Shown here: piece by piece, positions 31,333-42,676 of the stretch
How the letters are laid out: each line of letters starts with the position of its first letter
How positions within the stretch are numbered: the stretch's first letter is position 1
Source: Rhododendron vialii
Taxonomy: Eukaryota; Streptophyta; Magnoliopsida; Ericales; Ericaceae
Length of the DNA stretch: 64,000 bases
Reading direction: 5' to 3'
Assembly: GCF_030253575.1 (NCBI RefSeq)
Contig: NC_080560.1
Span: forward strand, 12,438,001-12,502,000
Translations under genes and position numbers: made by a program
Notes under the pieces: model-generated
What the model was told of the DNA's origin: nothing
Databases searched by the model: none
What the model saw: only the letters and a program-made list of their open reading frames with translations

Positions 31333-34300
31333 ATGAAGGTGGCGGCGACGGAACTGGTGTTTATCCCTTCCCCGGGGATGGGTCACCTGGTGTCAACGGT
31401 GGAGATGGCCAAGCAACTCATCGGCCGAGACCACCGTCTGTCAATCACGGTCCTTATAATGAAAACCCCATTTGATAAATCCAAGGTCGTTTCAAGCACC
31501 CATTCGCTGCTGCTAAAGGCGGCGGAGGATAGGTTAAAGTTCGTCGAGCTCCCTCAAGACGAGGAGGCGGCGACGGAGCTCCGGACCAAGAACGCCGGCA
31601 ACTTCATGTCGGAATTCGTCAACATGAACAAGCACCACGTGAGAGATCACGTAACAAAGATGATGGCCTCGACCGAGTCGGGTCGACTCGCCGGGTTCGT
31701 CGTCGACATGTTCTGCATCCCGATGATGGACGTGGCGGCCGAGTTCGGGCTCCCCACCTACGCTTTCTTCACCTCCAACTGTGCTTTTCTCGGCCTCATA
31801 TTCCACCTCGATACCCTAAGCCGCAACGAGGATGTTACTGAGTTGAAGGACTCGGACGCTGAGTTGGAAGTACCGGTTTTTGTGAACCCAGTCCCGGCGA
31901 AGGTGTTGCCTGGAGTGGTGCTGCACAAGGAAGGGGGGTCTACATTTATGTTGGGTGTTGCCAAGAGGTTGAGAGAAACAAAGGGCATTATGGTCAATAC
32001 CTTTGAGGAGCTGGAATCCTATGCGGTCAAGCGCCTCGCCAAGGATGATATGGTCCCTCCGATCTACCCGGTGGGACCCGTACTTCACCTGGTGAAGGAC
32101 GAAAAGGAGGAGGATGAGGAGGTGATCCAGATCATGAGGTGGTTGGATGATCAGCCTCTGTCGTCGGTGGTGTTCTTGTGCTTCGGGAGCATGGGAAGCT
32201 TCAACGGCGAACAGGTGAGTCGAAGCATAATTTGAACATATTTCATTCACATATCATGCATATACATTTTTGTGGGGTCTATATCGGAGTCTTAAAAAAT
32301 GATTTAAACCGCTCAATCTTTTTTTAAATATTTTTGGAAGGGTTCCTGTGAAAAATCAGCTCCGACGGATATTGGTAAGAGCTTTTTCAGAAATCGTAGG
32401 GCAAAACAGAATGATTCGCCCTACGATTTCTAATAAAGCCCTTACCGATATCCGTTGGAGCTGATTTTTTACAGAAACCCTCCAAAAAATATTTTAAAAA
32501 AGATGAGCGGTTTGGATCATTTTGCGGAACCCTGATATGGGCCCCACAAAAATGTATGTGCATGATATGTGCACAAAAGTATGTGCGGGAATCATTACCG
32601 TTTCAACAAAAGCTTGGTTCAAATGAAAAATTATTTAATGCCCCTGGGCACTTGTCACGTAGTATCCCATATTCTTTTCTTCACCACTCATACATTTGTA
32701 TAGCTTTTTTCCATCACTCATTTGTATAATTTCCATCACAACGTATATGGAGCGCACACAAATGTGCAATTGAAAATAGCTTAGGTATTGCCACGTAGTA
32801 TCATAGGAGCATTGAATTATTACCCGTTCAAAGTAGACGCTCTAAGGAAACTCGAAATGAGCTCTCCCTCTTTAAAATAGAAAACAATAATTATAATCAA
32901 GCATTTATATATAGCATCAAAAATAGTGGAGCACATGCATCCAATTTTTTCAATTTTAACATCTCACGTGGTAATCAAAATATGATACTTATACATAGTT
33001 ACTAAAAGCATTGCTTTTTGAATACCTATCTGGAAATTTTATATCTATTTCAAAATCAATTGGCAATGAGTGGAGATGTCCCAAATGTTATTTAGTGATC
33101 ACTCATTCCACTCCCAAGCAATGTGGGATTCTATTTTCTTAACATCACCCCTCACGTGCAGCCGCATTTGAGGTCTGTCACGTGTGGCCACTTTTAGGTC
33201 CTATCATCGTGCAACCTTTTTGCTGGTCTGTCATCGTGGGGTGTGGATTGTTAATTTTTAAAATGTGGGGTGGAACGGGTCCCGCTCTGATACCATGTGA
33301 AAACTTTATATCCATCTCAAAACCAATTGACAATGAGTGAAAAGGTTCCAAATGTTATTTAGTGATCACCCATTTCAGTCCCAAACAATATGAGACTCTA
33401 TTTTCTTAACAACCTGACTGTGATATGTCATATTTTCAAGCTAGACTATTTGAACCAGACGCAGACATAGAGATGTGCAAGGGGACCTGGGCCCGTGCTT
33501 CTGCATACCTCCTAATTTGAAAAACATAGATTTTTTTTTTAGAGCTCAATAATAATGAAAGTGAACTCTCAGAAGGGAGAGAGTACTAGCTAGTATGTCA
33601 AAAGCACATGATAGCATTAATTTTAAACAACGATTCCTTTTTTCTTTAAATAAACAAAGACCCATTAAAGTCTATCTTAAATTCCAACCAATACTTCACT
33701 TTTCCAACTACAAATCTTGGACCCAAAGAATTTCGGTTTTGATAATTAACCTCAAGATAGCATTAATTTTAGACTGCTGATTTTGCTACTCCTTTTTTTG
33801 TTAACGACACTCTCCTGCAAGTATTTTTTTTGTGCAAAAATACACTTTCAAGGGATTGACATTAAAAGAAACTGGAGTAGCAAAATCATTTTTCTAATTT
33901 TAAACAATGATTCCTTTTTTTTCTTTAAACAAAGACCCATTAAAGTCTATATTAAATTCCAACCTACACTTCAGTTTTCCAACTACAAATCTTGGACGCA
34001 ACGAATTTCGGTTTTGATAATTAACCTCAAGAAAAACTCATGTTTTGCCATTATAGGTGAGGGAGATAGCACAGGCCCTAGAACAAAGCAAGCACCGATT
34101 CTTGTGGTCTCTTCGACAGCCTCCGCCAAAGGGAAAAATAGAGATGCCAAATGAGTACCAAGACTTGAGCCAAGTGCTACCAGAAGGATTCCTGGAACGT
34201 ACAGCAGAGATTGGGAAAGTGATCGGTTGGTCCCCACAGGTGGCAGTGCTATCCCACAAGGCTGTAGGAGGGTTCGTGTCACACTGCGGGTGGAACTCTA

Positions 34301-34656
34301 CATTGGAGAGTTTGTGGTGCGGTGTGCCCGTGGCCACATGGCCAATGTATGCCGAACAACAAATGAATGCGTTTCAGCTGGTAAGGGAATTGGGATTGGC
34401 CGTTGACATTAAGTTGGACTACAAGAGGGATATGAGGTATAGTAGTATTGAGCCTAAGTTAGTGACGGCAGATGAGATAGAGAATGGGATACGAAGATTG
34501 ATGGAGAACGGGGATAAAAGTAGTACTGAAGGAATCAAACTAAAGGTGAAGGAAATGAGCAAAAAGAGTAAGGTTGCCATAAAGGAAGGAGGATCGTCGT
34601 ATAATTCTATTGGACGCTTTATCGAGGATGTCATCATTAACGTGCACTCCTCATAG
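31333..34656 (+). CDS. UGT71-like UDP-glycosyltransferase, copy 1, two exons, apparently intact
   Basis: Exon 1 is 31333-32214 (294 codons) and exon 2 is 34057-34656 (199 codons plus stop). The junction is phase 0 (GEQ|VREIAQ) with donor CAG|GTGAGT and acceptor CATTATAG|GTG, giving 493 residues, a usual length for plant UGTs. The N-terminus [13 protein letters not shown] carries the catalytic His18, and GFVVDMFC holds the likely partner Asp125. The C-terminal half has a complete 44-residue PSPG box (W352-Q395; HCGWNS; final Q, typical of UDP-glucose users). Overall the motifs fit group E, UGT71. These cytosolic enzymes glucosylate flavonoids, dihydrochalcones, abscisate or other small phenolics; the substrate here cannot be read. 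The 1842-bp intron is full of insertions. Confidence 0.92.
32250..32569. mobile_element. Palindromic MITE in the intron of UGT copy 1
   Basis: The ends CATATCATGCATATACAT and ATGTATGTGCATGATATG are inverted copies. Inner blocks (TTTTTGTGGGG, AAATCGTAGGGC, CAGCTCCAACGG-like) also mirror each other, so nearly the whole 320 bp can fold into one hairpin. The matching intron of copy 2 (46110-46150) passes straight from GAACATTTTATACTCC to TTGGTTCAAAT without it, so it arrived after the gene duplication or was lost from copy 2. Confidence 0.8.
33024..33416 (-). mobile_element. TRIM (terminal-repeat retrotransposon in miniature) in the intron of UGT copy 1
   Basis: Two 116-bp direct repeats, 33029-33144 and 33296-33411, enclose 151 bp. 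On the minus strand the repeats start TGTTAAGAAAATAGA and end TTTCACA. The next bases are TGGTATCAGAGC, the classical initiator-Met tRNA primer site (plus-strand 33284-33295). A GAGGGGTGA polypurine tract abuts the other repeat. Flanks ACCTA/ACCTG form a 5-bp target duplication with one change. Copy 2 has the uninterrupted AAAACCTGATGG at 47125. It encodes no protein and needs other elements to move. Confidence 0.92.
33612..34034 (+). repeat. Tandem duplication in the UGT copy 1 intron enclosing a small MITE-like insert
   Basis: About 142 bp at 33612-33753 (GCATTAATTTTAAACAACGA to CCTCAAGA) recurs at 33893-34034. Between them lies a segment with inverted ends: GATTTTGCTACTCC near 33780 and GGAGTAGCAAAATC near 33874. 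Copy 2 has only one copy of the duplicated part (48729-48869). The second unit retains the splice acceptor of exon 2. Confidence 0.8.
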
Positions 34657-35109
34657 TTATTGTAATGCCCCGTATTTTCCTTCGTGGAAAATGATCTTGA
34701 CTGTAACATTTTGTTTTTAACATTCTGTTAAGAGGCTCCTATGATGAGGGGTTTGTATCTTTCTCTGTGAATGAACTGCTGGGAGTTTATCTCTTTCAAC
34801 TCCTAATTTGGGAGGGCTAAGAGATGTTTTGGATTGCTAATTCAGAAGGAAGGTGCTACGTCTAAAGTAAATCAAAGGCTCAAGTCCTATATCAACAGGT
34901 GTCCCAATTGTGTTTTCATAGTGTTGGTGCTGATGGTCTCTAATAATGTGTTGGTGGATTCATGTTGGATTTTGGGAGATAATCTCTGTGTTGCGATGAC
35001 TTAGAGGCTCTATTTCCTCCTATTTCGAAAGTCTTCTCCAAGTTCCCTATGGTGAAGATTTCTATCCTGAGATTTTCAGCTATGTACCTCTCTTTCAAGA
35101 TGATAAGTG

Positions 35110-35609
35110 TGTTGGGGAAATAAGGGCCCAAATGCACACACAAATATCACCACAAAACAGTCACAAACTGTGTAAAATCACAGCAGAAACGCAGCAGTAA
35201 CAGATCAAATTCTCAGCACACTATCAAGCTAGAAACATGCAGTTTTCAGCCACAAAACAGAGCAGGAAATATAGCAATGAATAAACTTATCTGGGCACCG
35301 AAAAATTCTGATTTTCCTTCACTTGATTCAAGCTTTACAAAGCCTTTTTCTTCACCTTCAAACACAGCACACACAGGAGCACACAAAGCCCTTTTTTCTT
35401 TTCTCTTTTCTCTTTGTCTACGTTTTTTTTTTTCCTTCTTTTTTTTCTTACAAAGACAAAGACACACACCACTAGATATTTCTAGTACTAGATTCTAGAC
35501 CCACCTTTTAACATATTACATACTAGGTACAAAAGTATAAAAATATTACATGAAAGCCCCCAAAAAGTAAACAAAGAAATACCCAAATTGGGTTTACATA
35601 TTTCTAACA
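35110..35609 (-). repeat. 3' LTR of the copia element
   Basis: 500 bp, about 98% like its partner. It is bordered on the inside by the purine tract AAGGGGGGA on the minus strand. Confidence 0.93.
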
Positions 35610-35616
35610 TCCCCCC

Positions 35617-38600
35617 TTAAACCCAATTTCCAAAAGTCTTCATGCCAAGCATCAACTTCAATCTTCCAAACACGTCATGCTTCAAAGGTTTTGTGAAAAT
35701 ATCAGCAACTTGATCATAGGACTTGCAATAAACTAGCTCCACTTCCTTTTGCTTCACATGCTCCCGGATGAAGTGAAAACGAGTATCAATATGCTTGCTC
35801 CTTTCATGAAATACCGGATTCTTTGCCAACGCGATTGCCGATCTATTATCAACATGCACCTCCGTGGGACTTCCTTGTGGAAATCCCAAGTTCTCCAACA
35901 AATTTCTCAACCAAATAGCATGGCAAACGGCGGAGTTAGCGGCCACATACTCCACTTCACAAGTAGACAAAGTAACAATGGGCTTCTTAGAAGACCAAGT
36001 AAAAAATCGCATTTGCCATAAAGAAAGCAAAGCCCGAAGTACTTTTCCTTTCATCTAAATCTCTTCCCCAATCACTATCGGAATATCCAACAAGCTTAAA
36101 ATCATCTACACAAGAATAAAGCATGCCATCATTGAGTGTATCTTTGATGTAACGAAGGATTCTCTTTGCCGCATTAAGATGTGATTGGTCCGGTTCTTCC
36201 ATGTATCTACTAATCAACCCAACACCATAAAGTATGTCTGGCCTAGTGCAAGTGAGATACCGGAGACTTCCAACAAGACTTTTAAAGTAAGTCGGATCAA
36301 CATTGCCACCATTAGTACTCTTTCGAAGCTCTACTCCACTTTCCACGGGAGTGTTCACCGGATTGCAAGAGTCCATTCCAAATCTTTTAAGCACTTCCTT
36401 TGCATAGCCACTTTGCGAAATAAAAATTTCATCTTCCATTTGCTCAACTTCAAAGCCAAGAAAGTGAGACATCAAGCCAATGTTAGTCATCTCAAACTCC
36501 CGAATCATACTTTTCTTGAACTCTTTGAACATGTTAGGAGCATTCCCGGTAAAGATCAAATCATCAACATATAGGCACACAAGCAAAAAATTTCCATTGG
36601 CATCCACCTTAGTGTACAACGCATGCTCATAAGGACATTTTTCAAAGCCATTCTCCACAAAGTTTTTATCAATTCTAGCATTCCAAGCACGTGGTGCTTG
36701 TTTTAGCCCATAAAGAGTTTTTTTCAACTTATACACTTTGTCTTCTTGCCCAACTTTGACATACCCCAAGGGTTATTCCACATAAATCTCTTCTTCAAGG
36801 AAGCCATTTAAAAACGCTGATTTCACATCAAGTTGATAAATCTTCCATTTATGTTGGGCGGCCAAAGAAATCATCAATCTAATAGTCTCCATTCAGGCAA
36901 CGGGAGCAAACACTTCACCGTAGTCAATTCCGGCTCTTTGCTTGTAACCTTTAGCAACCAATCTTGCCTTGTATCTTTGAACGTCACCACTTGCATTTCT
37001 CTTTGTCTTATACACTCATTTCACTCCAATTGCTTTGTGGTCTTGTGGTAGACTAGTGAGTACCCATGTACCATTCTTCTCAATTACATTGATTTCTTCA
37101 TCCATAGCTTTCTTCAATTTCTTCTCTTGAATGGCTTCTTCATAGCCAATAGGTTTACAATCCATATCCATAAAGAAACAAAACAAATTCAAGTTGTCTT
37201 CCTCCATTTCGATTTCTTCATAAATTTCTTGCAAGTTTCTTGTTTTCCTTGGCCTTTCACTTGAACTAGCCTCCGATGATGATGATGATGGTGAGGAAGA
37301 ATCACTTCTATAAGATGAGGGGGATCCATGTGGAGGAGATTGTGGCTCTCTTTCAACTTCATTTGGCACTTCCATCTCTTCTTCTTCAAGAACAAGCTCA
37401 ACATCATTGGTGGCTTCTTTTTCCTTCCAATCCCACATTTCTTCTTCTTCAAATATTACATCTCTACTCATGATCACCTTCTTGGTAAGAGGGTTGTATA
37501 ATTTACAACCCATTGTTTTATCACCATAGCCAAGAAAAATGCATTTTTCACCTTTGTCATCAAGCTTTGTTCTTCTAGCTTCCGGAATCTTTGCATATGC
37601 AATGCACCCAAAAACTCTAAGATGAGAAGCACTTGGCTTGAATGAGCTCCATGCCTCTCTGGTGTCTTGAAGCGAACACTTTTAGTTGGACAACGGTTCA
37701 AGAGATAAACGGCACATGCAACGGCTTCGGCCCAGAATTCTCTAGGCAAGCGCTTTCCTTTCAACATGCTTCTAGTCATATTCAAGATTGTTCTATTCTT
37801 CCTTTCGGCAACTCCATTCAATTGTGGCGTATAGGATGGAGTCACTTGGTGCACAATACCATGCTCTTTGCAAAAATTCTCGAAGGCATTGGAAGTATAT
37901 TCACCACCATGATCGGTTCTCAACATCTTGATATAGTTGCCACTTTGCTTCTCAACAAGAGTCTTAAACTCTTTGAATTTATCAAACACCTCCGACTTCC
38001 TCTTTAGAAAATACACCCAAGTCTTCCGGCTATAGTCATCAATGAAAGTGAGGAAGTACCTATTCTTGCCATTTGTCATGTGTTTCAAAGGATCACATAC
38101 ATCGGTGTGCACAAGCTCCAAAGGCTTTGATGCTCGCCATCTTGCTTCTTTAGGAATGCTCAATCGATGGTGTTTGCCAAGAATGCACCCTTCACAAACT
38201 TTATTGGGATGATCAATAAAAGGCAAGCCTCTCACCATATCTTTAGTTGATAAAAGCTTCAAACCACCAAAATTAAGATGCGCAAACCTCAAGTGCCACA
38301 ACCAAGCATTATCCTTAACAGTAGCATTATCCTTAACAATAGCATTAAAGCATTTCATAGCATCATGTTGAATATTTAAAGAAAATATTCTATTCTTTGA
38401 CATTTTCACATGAGCAATCAAATTTCCACAAGCATCTTTAATAGTAAGATAAAGATTCTTCATGCAAATATCATATCCCTTCTCCAAAAGTTGGCCTAAA
38501 CTCAAGATATTATTTTTCATATCCGGAACATAATAAACATCGGAAATAAAATCATGATTACCATTCTTGAGTTTGATTAGAATCTTACCTTTACCTTTCA

Positions 38601-39837
38601 CTGAAACTTTGGAGTGGTCGCCAAATGTCACATGGCCTTGCACCGCCTCATCTAGTTCAATAAACATGCTCTTCTTGCCACACATATGATTGCTTGCCCT
38701 GGTATCAAGAAGCCATACATCGCTTTGATCTCCATTGGACCCATTGTAAGCTAGCAACAAAGTAGGCCCAACTTCTTTGTACTCTTTCTCCACATAGTTA
38801 GCTTGCTCACCAACTTCACTGCTTGACTTTGATCTACACTCATAGCTATAGTGCCCAAATTTGTGACAATTATAGCATTCAACATTCCTCTTGTCATAAC
38901 CACTCCGATTATAAGAGCGGTTGTAATCGCCACCTCCTCTAACTCTTCCTCTTCCTCTTAGAGCATATGAGTTTTGGCCTCTTCCACCTTCACTAGTGTT
39001 TCTTCCACCTCTACCTCTATTCGCATAACCTCTTCCATGGCTTTCAAAGCCTCTTCGACGATTTCCATAGCCTCTACCACGGCCATCATAGCCTCTACCA
39101 CGACCGTCATAGCCTCTTCCTCTTCCGCTTTGAGAGGTACCCCCTTGATCATCCTTTGCATCCTTGAAAGAAAGTTTGGATTGGAGTGCTTGCTTAAGAG
39201 AGCTTGAAGCCTTCTTGTTCAACCTTTGCTCATGAACTTCAAGTGTTGTCATTAATTGATCAATCGTCATGGTGGAAGTATCCTTTGACTCTTCAACGGC
39301 GGGAACCACATACTCAAATTTACCATTTAGAGATCGTAAGATTTTCTCCACCACACATACATTATCAAGGTTGCCACCATACCTTCTAATTTGATTCACA
39401 ATCACCATGGTTCTAGTAAAATACTCCGCGATGGTCTCATTATCCTTCATTTCCAAAGATTCAAATTCACCCCTCAAAACTTGAAGTCTCATCTTTATGG
39501 TTTTGTCAATACCTCTATTTGCATTCCGGAGGATATCCCAAGCTTCTTTGGACGTGGTTGCGGAGGAGATTTTCTCAAAGTTAGACTCATCAATGGCTTG
39601 ATAGATTTGAAACAAGGCTTTCTTATCTTTGTTTCTCATTTGCTTGAGTAAAACCTTTTGACCTTCCGTCAATCTCTCTTCATCCTCCTTCGAAGCGGGT
39701 TGTTCAAACCCATTTTCAACAAGATCCCACTAATCTTGATAACCCAACAACATTTTCATTTGTATACTCCAATTTTCATAATTATCTTTCCCCAATCTAG
39801 AAATTTGGGGGTGGAGGAAATTATTCATGGCAGTCAT
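35617..39837 (-). pseudogene. Copia gag-pol with nonsense and frameshift lesions
   Basis: The minus strand reads gag from about 39837 (MTAMNNFLHPQI). A TAG near 39731 interrupts it, then 39672-37474 continues through gag, a [17 protein letters not shown] Gly/Arg region and a CCHC knuckle ([14 protein letters not shown]). The protease motif reads DTRASNHM, so the catalytic DTG/DSG glycine is lost. The integrase follows (HLRFAHL, C-x2-C, FIDDYSR, DHGGEY), with a frameshift near 37650. RT pieces are at 37016-37513 and 35987-36769 (CLYVDDL). RNase H is at 35617-36054 (STCEVEYVAA, HVDNRSA). Integrase before RT defines Ty1/copia. The element cannot be autonomous. Confidence 0.9.
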
Positions 39838-39911
39838 CACAGATCAAAGCACAAATACACCAATAAAAGCCCTAATTTCAAGCAACAAGCCCTAAGCTCT
39901 GATACAAGATT

Positions 39912-40416
39912 TGTTGGGGGAAATAAGGGCCCAAATGCACAAACAAATATCACCACAAAACAGTCACAAACTGTGTAAAATCACAGCAGAAACGCAGCAG
40001 TAACAGATCAAATTCTCAACACACTATCAAGCTAGAAACATGCAGTTTTCAGCCACAAAACAGAGCAGGAAATACAGCAATGAATAAACTTATCTGGGCA
40101 CTGAAAAGTTCTGATTTTCCTTCACTTGATTCAAGCTTTACAAAGCCTTTTTCTTCACCTTCAAACACAGCACACACAGGAGCACACAAAGCCCTTTTTT
40201 CTCAATTTTCTCTTTTCTCGCTGTCTACGTTTTTTTTTTTTCTTCTTTTTTTTCTTACAAAGACAAAGACACACACCACTAGATATTTCTAGTACTAAAT
40301 TCTAGACCCACCTTTTAACATATTACATACTAGGTACAAAAGTATAAAAATATTACATGAAAGCCCCCAAAAAGTAAACAAAGAAATACCCAAATTGGGT
40401 TTACATATTTCTAACA
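39912..40416 (-). repeat. 5' LTR of the copia element
   Basis: 505 bp, with a few extra bases in a T/C-rich tract relative to the 3' LTR. The primer binding site lies just inside at 39893-39905. Confidence 0.93.
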
Positions 40417-40876
40417 ATGTGCTGTAAAGTTGTCCGAAATTCCTTGTTGATTGAAGTGAAAGCAAGATCTCAAGGTGGACCAATGTTTGCTTTTGAATTT
40501 GTGTTTCCTACCGCCTTGCATTTCTGATGCTGCTCTGAATCTGTGCTCCTACTGCCTACTATCTGCTGTTGCTGCTCGGAGGATGTTCCAGGTATGGTGT
40601 CTGGCTTATTTTTCTGATTTAGGATATATTCATACTGCTTTTTCCGGCCTGCTGTGTTTCGGCCTTTGCCTCCTCTCTTCCAATGCTCTATTGGAAGTCC
40701 TTTTAATCTTTTTCCATGTATCAATATCATGGTTTAGGTTTCTTTTTTCTTGATGTACCCATATCAAGTTTTAATAATAAAATCTTTTTGCCGATAAAAA
40801 AAAAAAGTTTAAAAAAAAAAATAGGAAAGAGTTAAGGCGTAGGTGTAGATGTGTGGATTGAAATGCTGTGTATGTC

Positions 40877-41217
40877 AGAGAAGTAGATTGTAGCAGCGTC
40901 AGTCAGTGGATTCAGCCCTCTAGTCTGCGGCAGAACATACTCAAGTTGCTGTGCCGGGTCATCTCGAGTGTTGCTCTTCCTATACCTGGCCTCTCCGCTT
41001 GTCACTCCACCCACCCTCACGAGTATGATCGATGGGTCTAACTCCGGCATTTTGGTTTTTGTGGCTTTTGTTTTTTATGTTTTGTTTGTTGTTTTGGTTG
41101 TTTTTTTTTTTTTGTATTTTGGACCAGTAGTGTCCGTCCTTGTACTGTTTTTCTTCTGTATGTTTTTCTTCTATATATGATATGTTTGTGTTCCTGATCA
41201 AAAAAGAGAAGTAGATT
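40877..41217 (+). mobile_element. Short retroposon with 13-bp target duplication
   Basis: AGAGAAGTAGATT occurs at 40877-40889 and again at 41205-41217. The 315-bp insert 40890-41204 ends TCCTGATCAAAAA, an A-rich LINE/SINE-type tail. Copy 2's flank (49585-49610) reads straight from GGAAGAGAAGG to AAATTTGAGTTTT. The insert carries no gene; the long T-rich tract at 41101-41116 is a polymerase slippage site. Confidence 0.85.
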
Positions 41218-42460
41218 TGAGTTTTATGGTGGTCATAAAAAGTGCAATTCGAAATTTAAGATGGGGGAGAGAGTGTAATTTGGTTGAGGGTAGCGGGGGT
41301 GAGTAAATTAAGGCCTTGTTTCCACGTACCTTATTTCTTTTCTAAAATTTATTGCCTTTCCGTTAAGTTTATTTCACTAAACTAAAATATCCAACACATT
41401 TTCTTCCTCTGAAACTCAAAGCAGGATAAAAAGTTGTCTAAATGTGAAAAAAACTTGACTACAAAATAGTGACAAAAAGTTGTGGACAAAAAGTTGTCCA
41501 CAACTTTTTAGCTTATCTAAAACGCTACGAGTGTATTGAGAAGAGTGTCTCTGCTCGCGCGCTTGTGTTAGAAGCAGATACAAGCATGTAGAGGCTACAT
41601 GGGAAATGGGAGTTTATGAGAACGTAGGTGGCCCTTATGAAGGTTGTTTTCTGGGCATCTCATATATGCATGCATGGCCATGCATTTGTTCACCGTAAGA
41701 CATAAACGAAAAAATAGGACTAGAGCTTGATGAACAATTTAGCTACAGAATTTCAATTATATGGCGTTATCCTCTATTTTAATTAATCCCAATTAATAGG
41801 GCGTATTTGATTTTCTTTTACAATCTTTGTAATTGTACACCGCATTTGGCTTAGCTCCCTCTCACATGTCACAAAGTGAATTCGATAGAAAACTGATCAT
41901 CTGTGGAAAACTAACTAGTTGGAAACCATGTCATTGCATGCACTTTGCATTAATGGAGGTGTTGGAGAAAACCCTCGAACAGCTGCATACTTGACTCACA
42001 ACGAACAAAAATATTTAGGATCTTGGGATACTATCATAACAGAAAAAGAAACCAAAGAAAAGGAAGAAAAAGATAAACAGAAAAACAAAACACACAGATA
42101 TACGTGAAAAATCTCAACGCGAGAAAAAAAAACCATGGGAACCATATCAGTACATCATGAACGGAGAAAACGAAAGATTACAAGTCTTTTCTTTTCTCTC
42201 TCATAAAAGTTCTCTTGCACTTTCTCCCTCTAGAATTTTTTCTCCCCGGCAACACTTAACAAATGAATACAGAAACTAAAATTTATAGACAAATCATAAG
42301 TGACAGCTGGACTCTTCAGCAGAACCACTACCAGAGAGCCTACTGGTCGCTGGACCTCTCCTGGCCACAGGACCTGCCTGGTAGTGACACCCTGCCGCGA
42401 ATCCCTGTTGTTGACTTTGTTGCTGAAATTTGTCTGCATTCCCAACAGGGGCACACAAAA
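41218..42460. other. Shared 3' flank of UGT copy 1, then LTR-like DNA
   Basis: Bases 41218-41830 align with 49608-49905 and 50440-50700 downstream of copy 2, so they belong to the duplicated block. From about 42100 to 42446 the minus strand has LTR-like features (TGTTGGGAATGCAG at one end, a CTCTTTTC-rich tract). No partner or target duplication was found. No gene is seen. Confidence 0.4.
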
Positions 42461-42676
42461 TAATTAATCAAGATAATTTGTTATCTCAATTAATTGGATG
42501 GCAATTAAGTCACGCCAAAACTTTAGTGTCTACAGTAGGACCAACTCTTAACTATCCAATATATATTCAATTAAGACATCGTGTTGATTTGTTGGTAGGT
42601 TTCTCTATTTTTCACTCATTTTACAAAAGTGTGCATGTAATCATGTTATAGCTATTGAATTGTGATTCATCGAAGA
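42461..42676. repeat. Start of the block shared by UGT copies 2 and 3
   Basis: TAATTAATCAAGATAATTT through GATTCATCGAAGA aligns with 58682-58905 upstream of copy 3 with scattered differences. It marks the left edge of the segment duplicated between copies 2 and 3. Confidence 0.75.

Larger units (their letters stand above)
35105..40421 (-). mobile_element. Ty1/copia retrotransposon, nearly complete, coding region damaged
   Basis: The element spans 35110-40416. LTRs are 35110-35609 and 39912-40416, starting TGTTGGGG and ending CTAACA. They differ by about 8-9 substitutions and a few indels. Flanks AAGTG and ATGTG match at 4 of 5 bases. The primer site TATCAGAGC (complement of 39895-39903) follows the 5' LTR, and an AAGGGGGGA purine tract precedes the 3' LTR (35610-35620). 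It landed inside a LINE-type tail downstream of UGT copy 1. Confidence 0.93.
34695..40806 (+). mobile_element. LINE-type 3' tail in the UGT copy 1 flank, split by the copia element
   Basis: The pieces 34695-35109 and 40417-40806 join across the copia insertion and end in an A-run preceded by AATAAAATCTTTTTGCCGAT, nearly the same ending as the L1 LINE at 56779. The corresponding flank of copy 2 (49520-49560) lacks the whole block. It is therefore a later, 5'-truncated insertion. I cannot fix the 5' end to the base or show a target duplication. Confidence 0.6.

Noticed and set aside
31534..32250. Antisense open frames over UGT exon 1
   Set aside because: They mirror the GC-rich coding strand, recur at the same place in all three copies, and show no protein signature of their own.
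33284..33295. TGGTATCAGAGC (minus strand) considered as part of a tRNA gene
   Set aside because: It is the primer binding site of the TRIM; no cloverleaf surrounds it.
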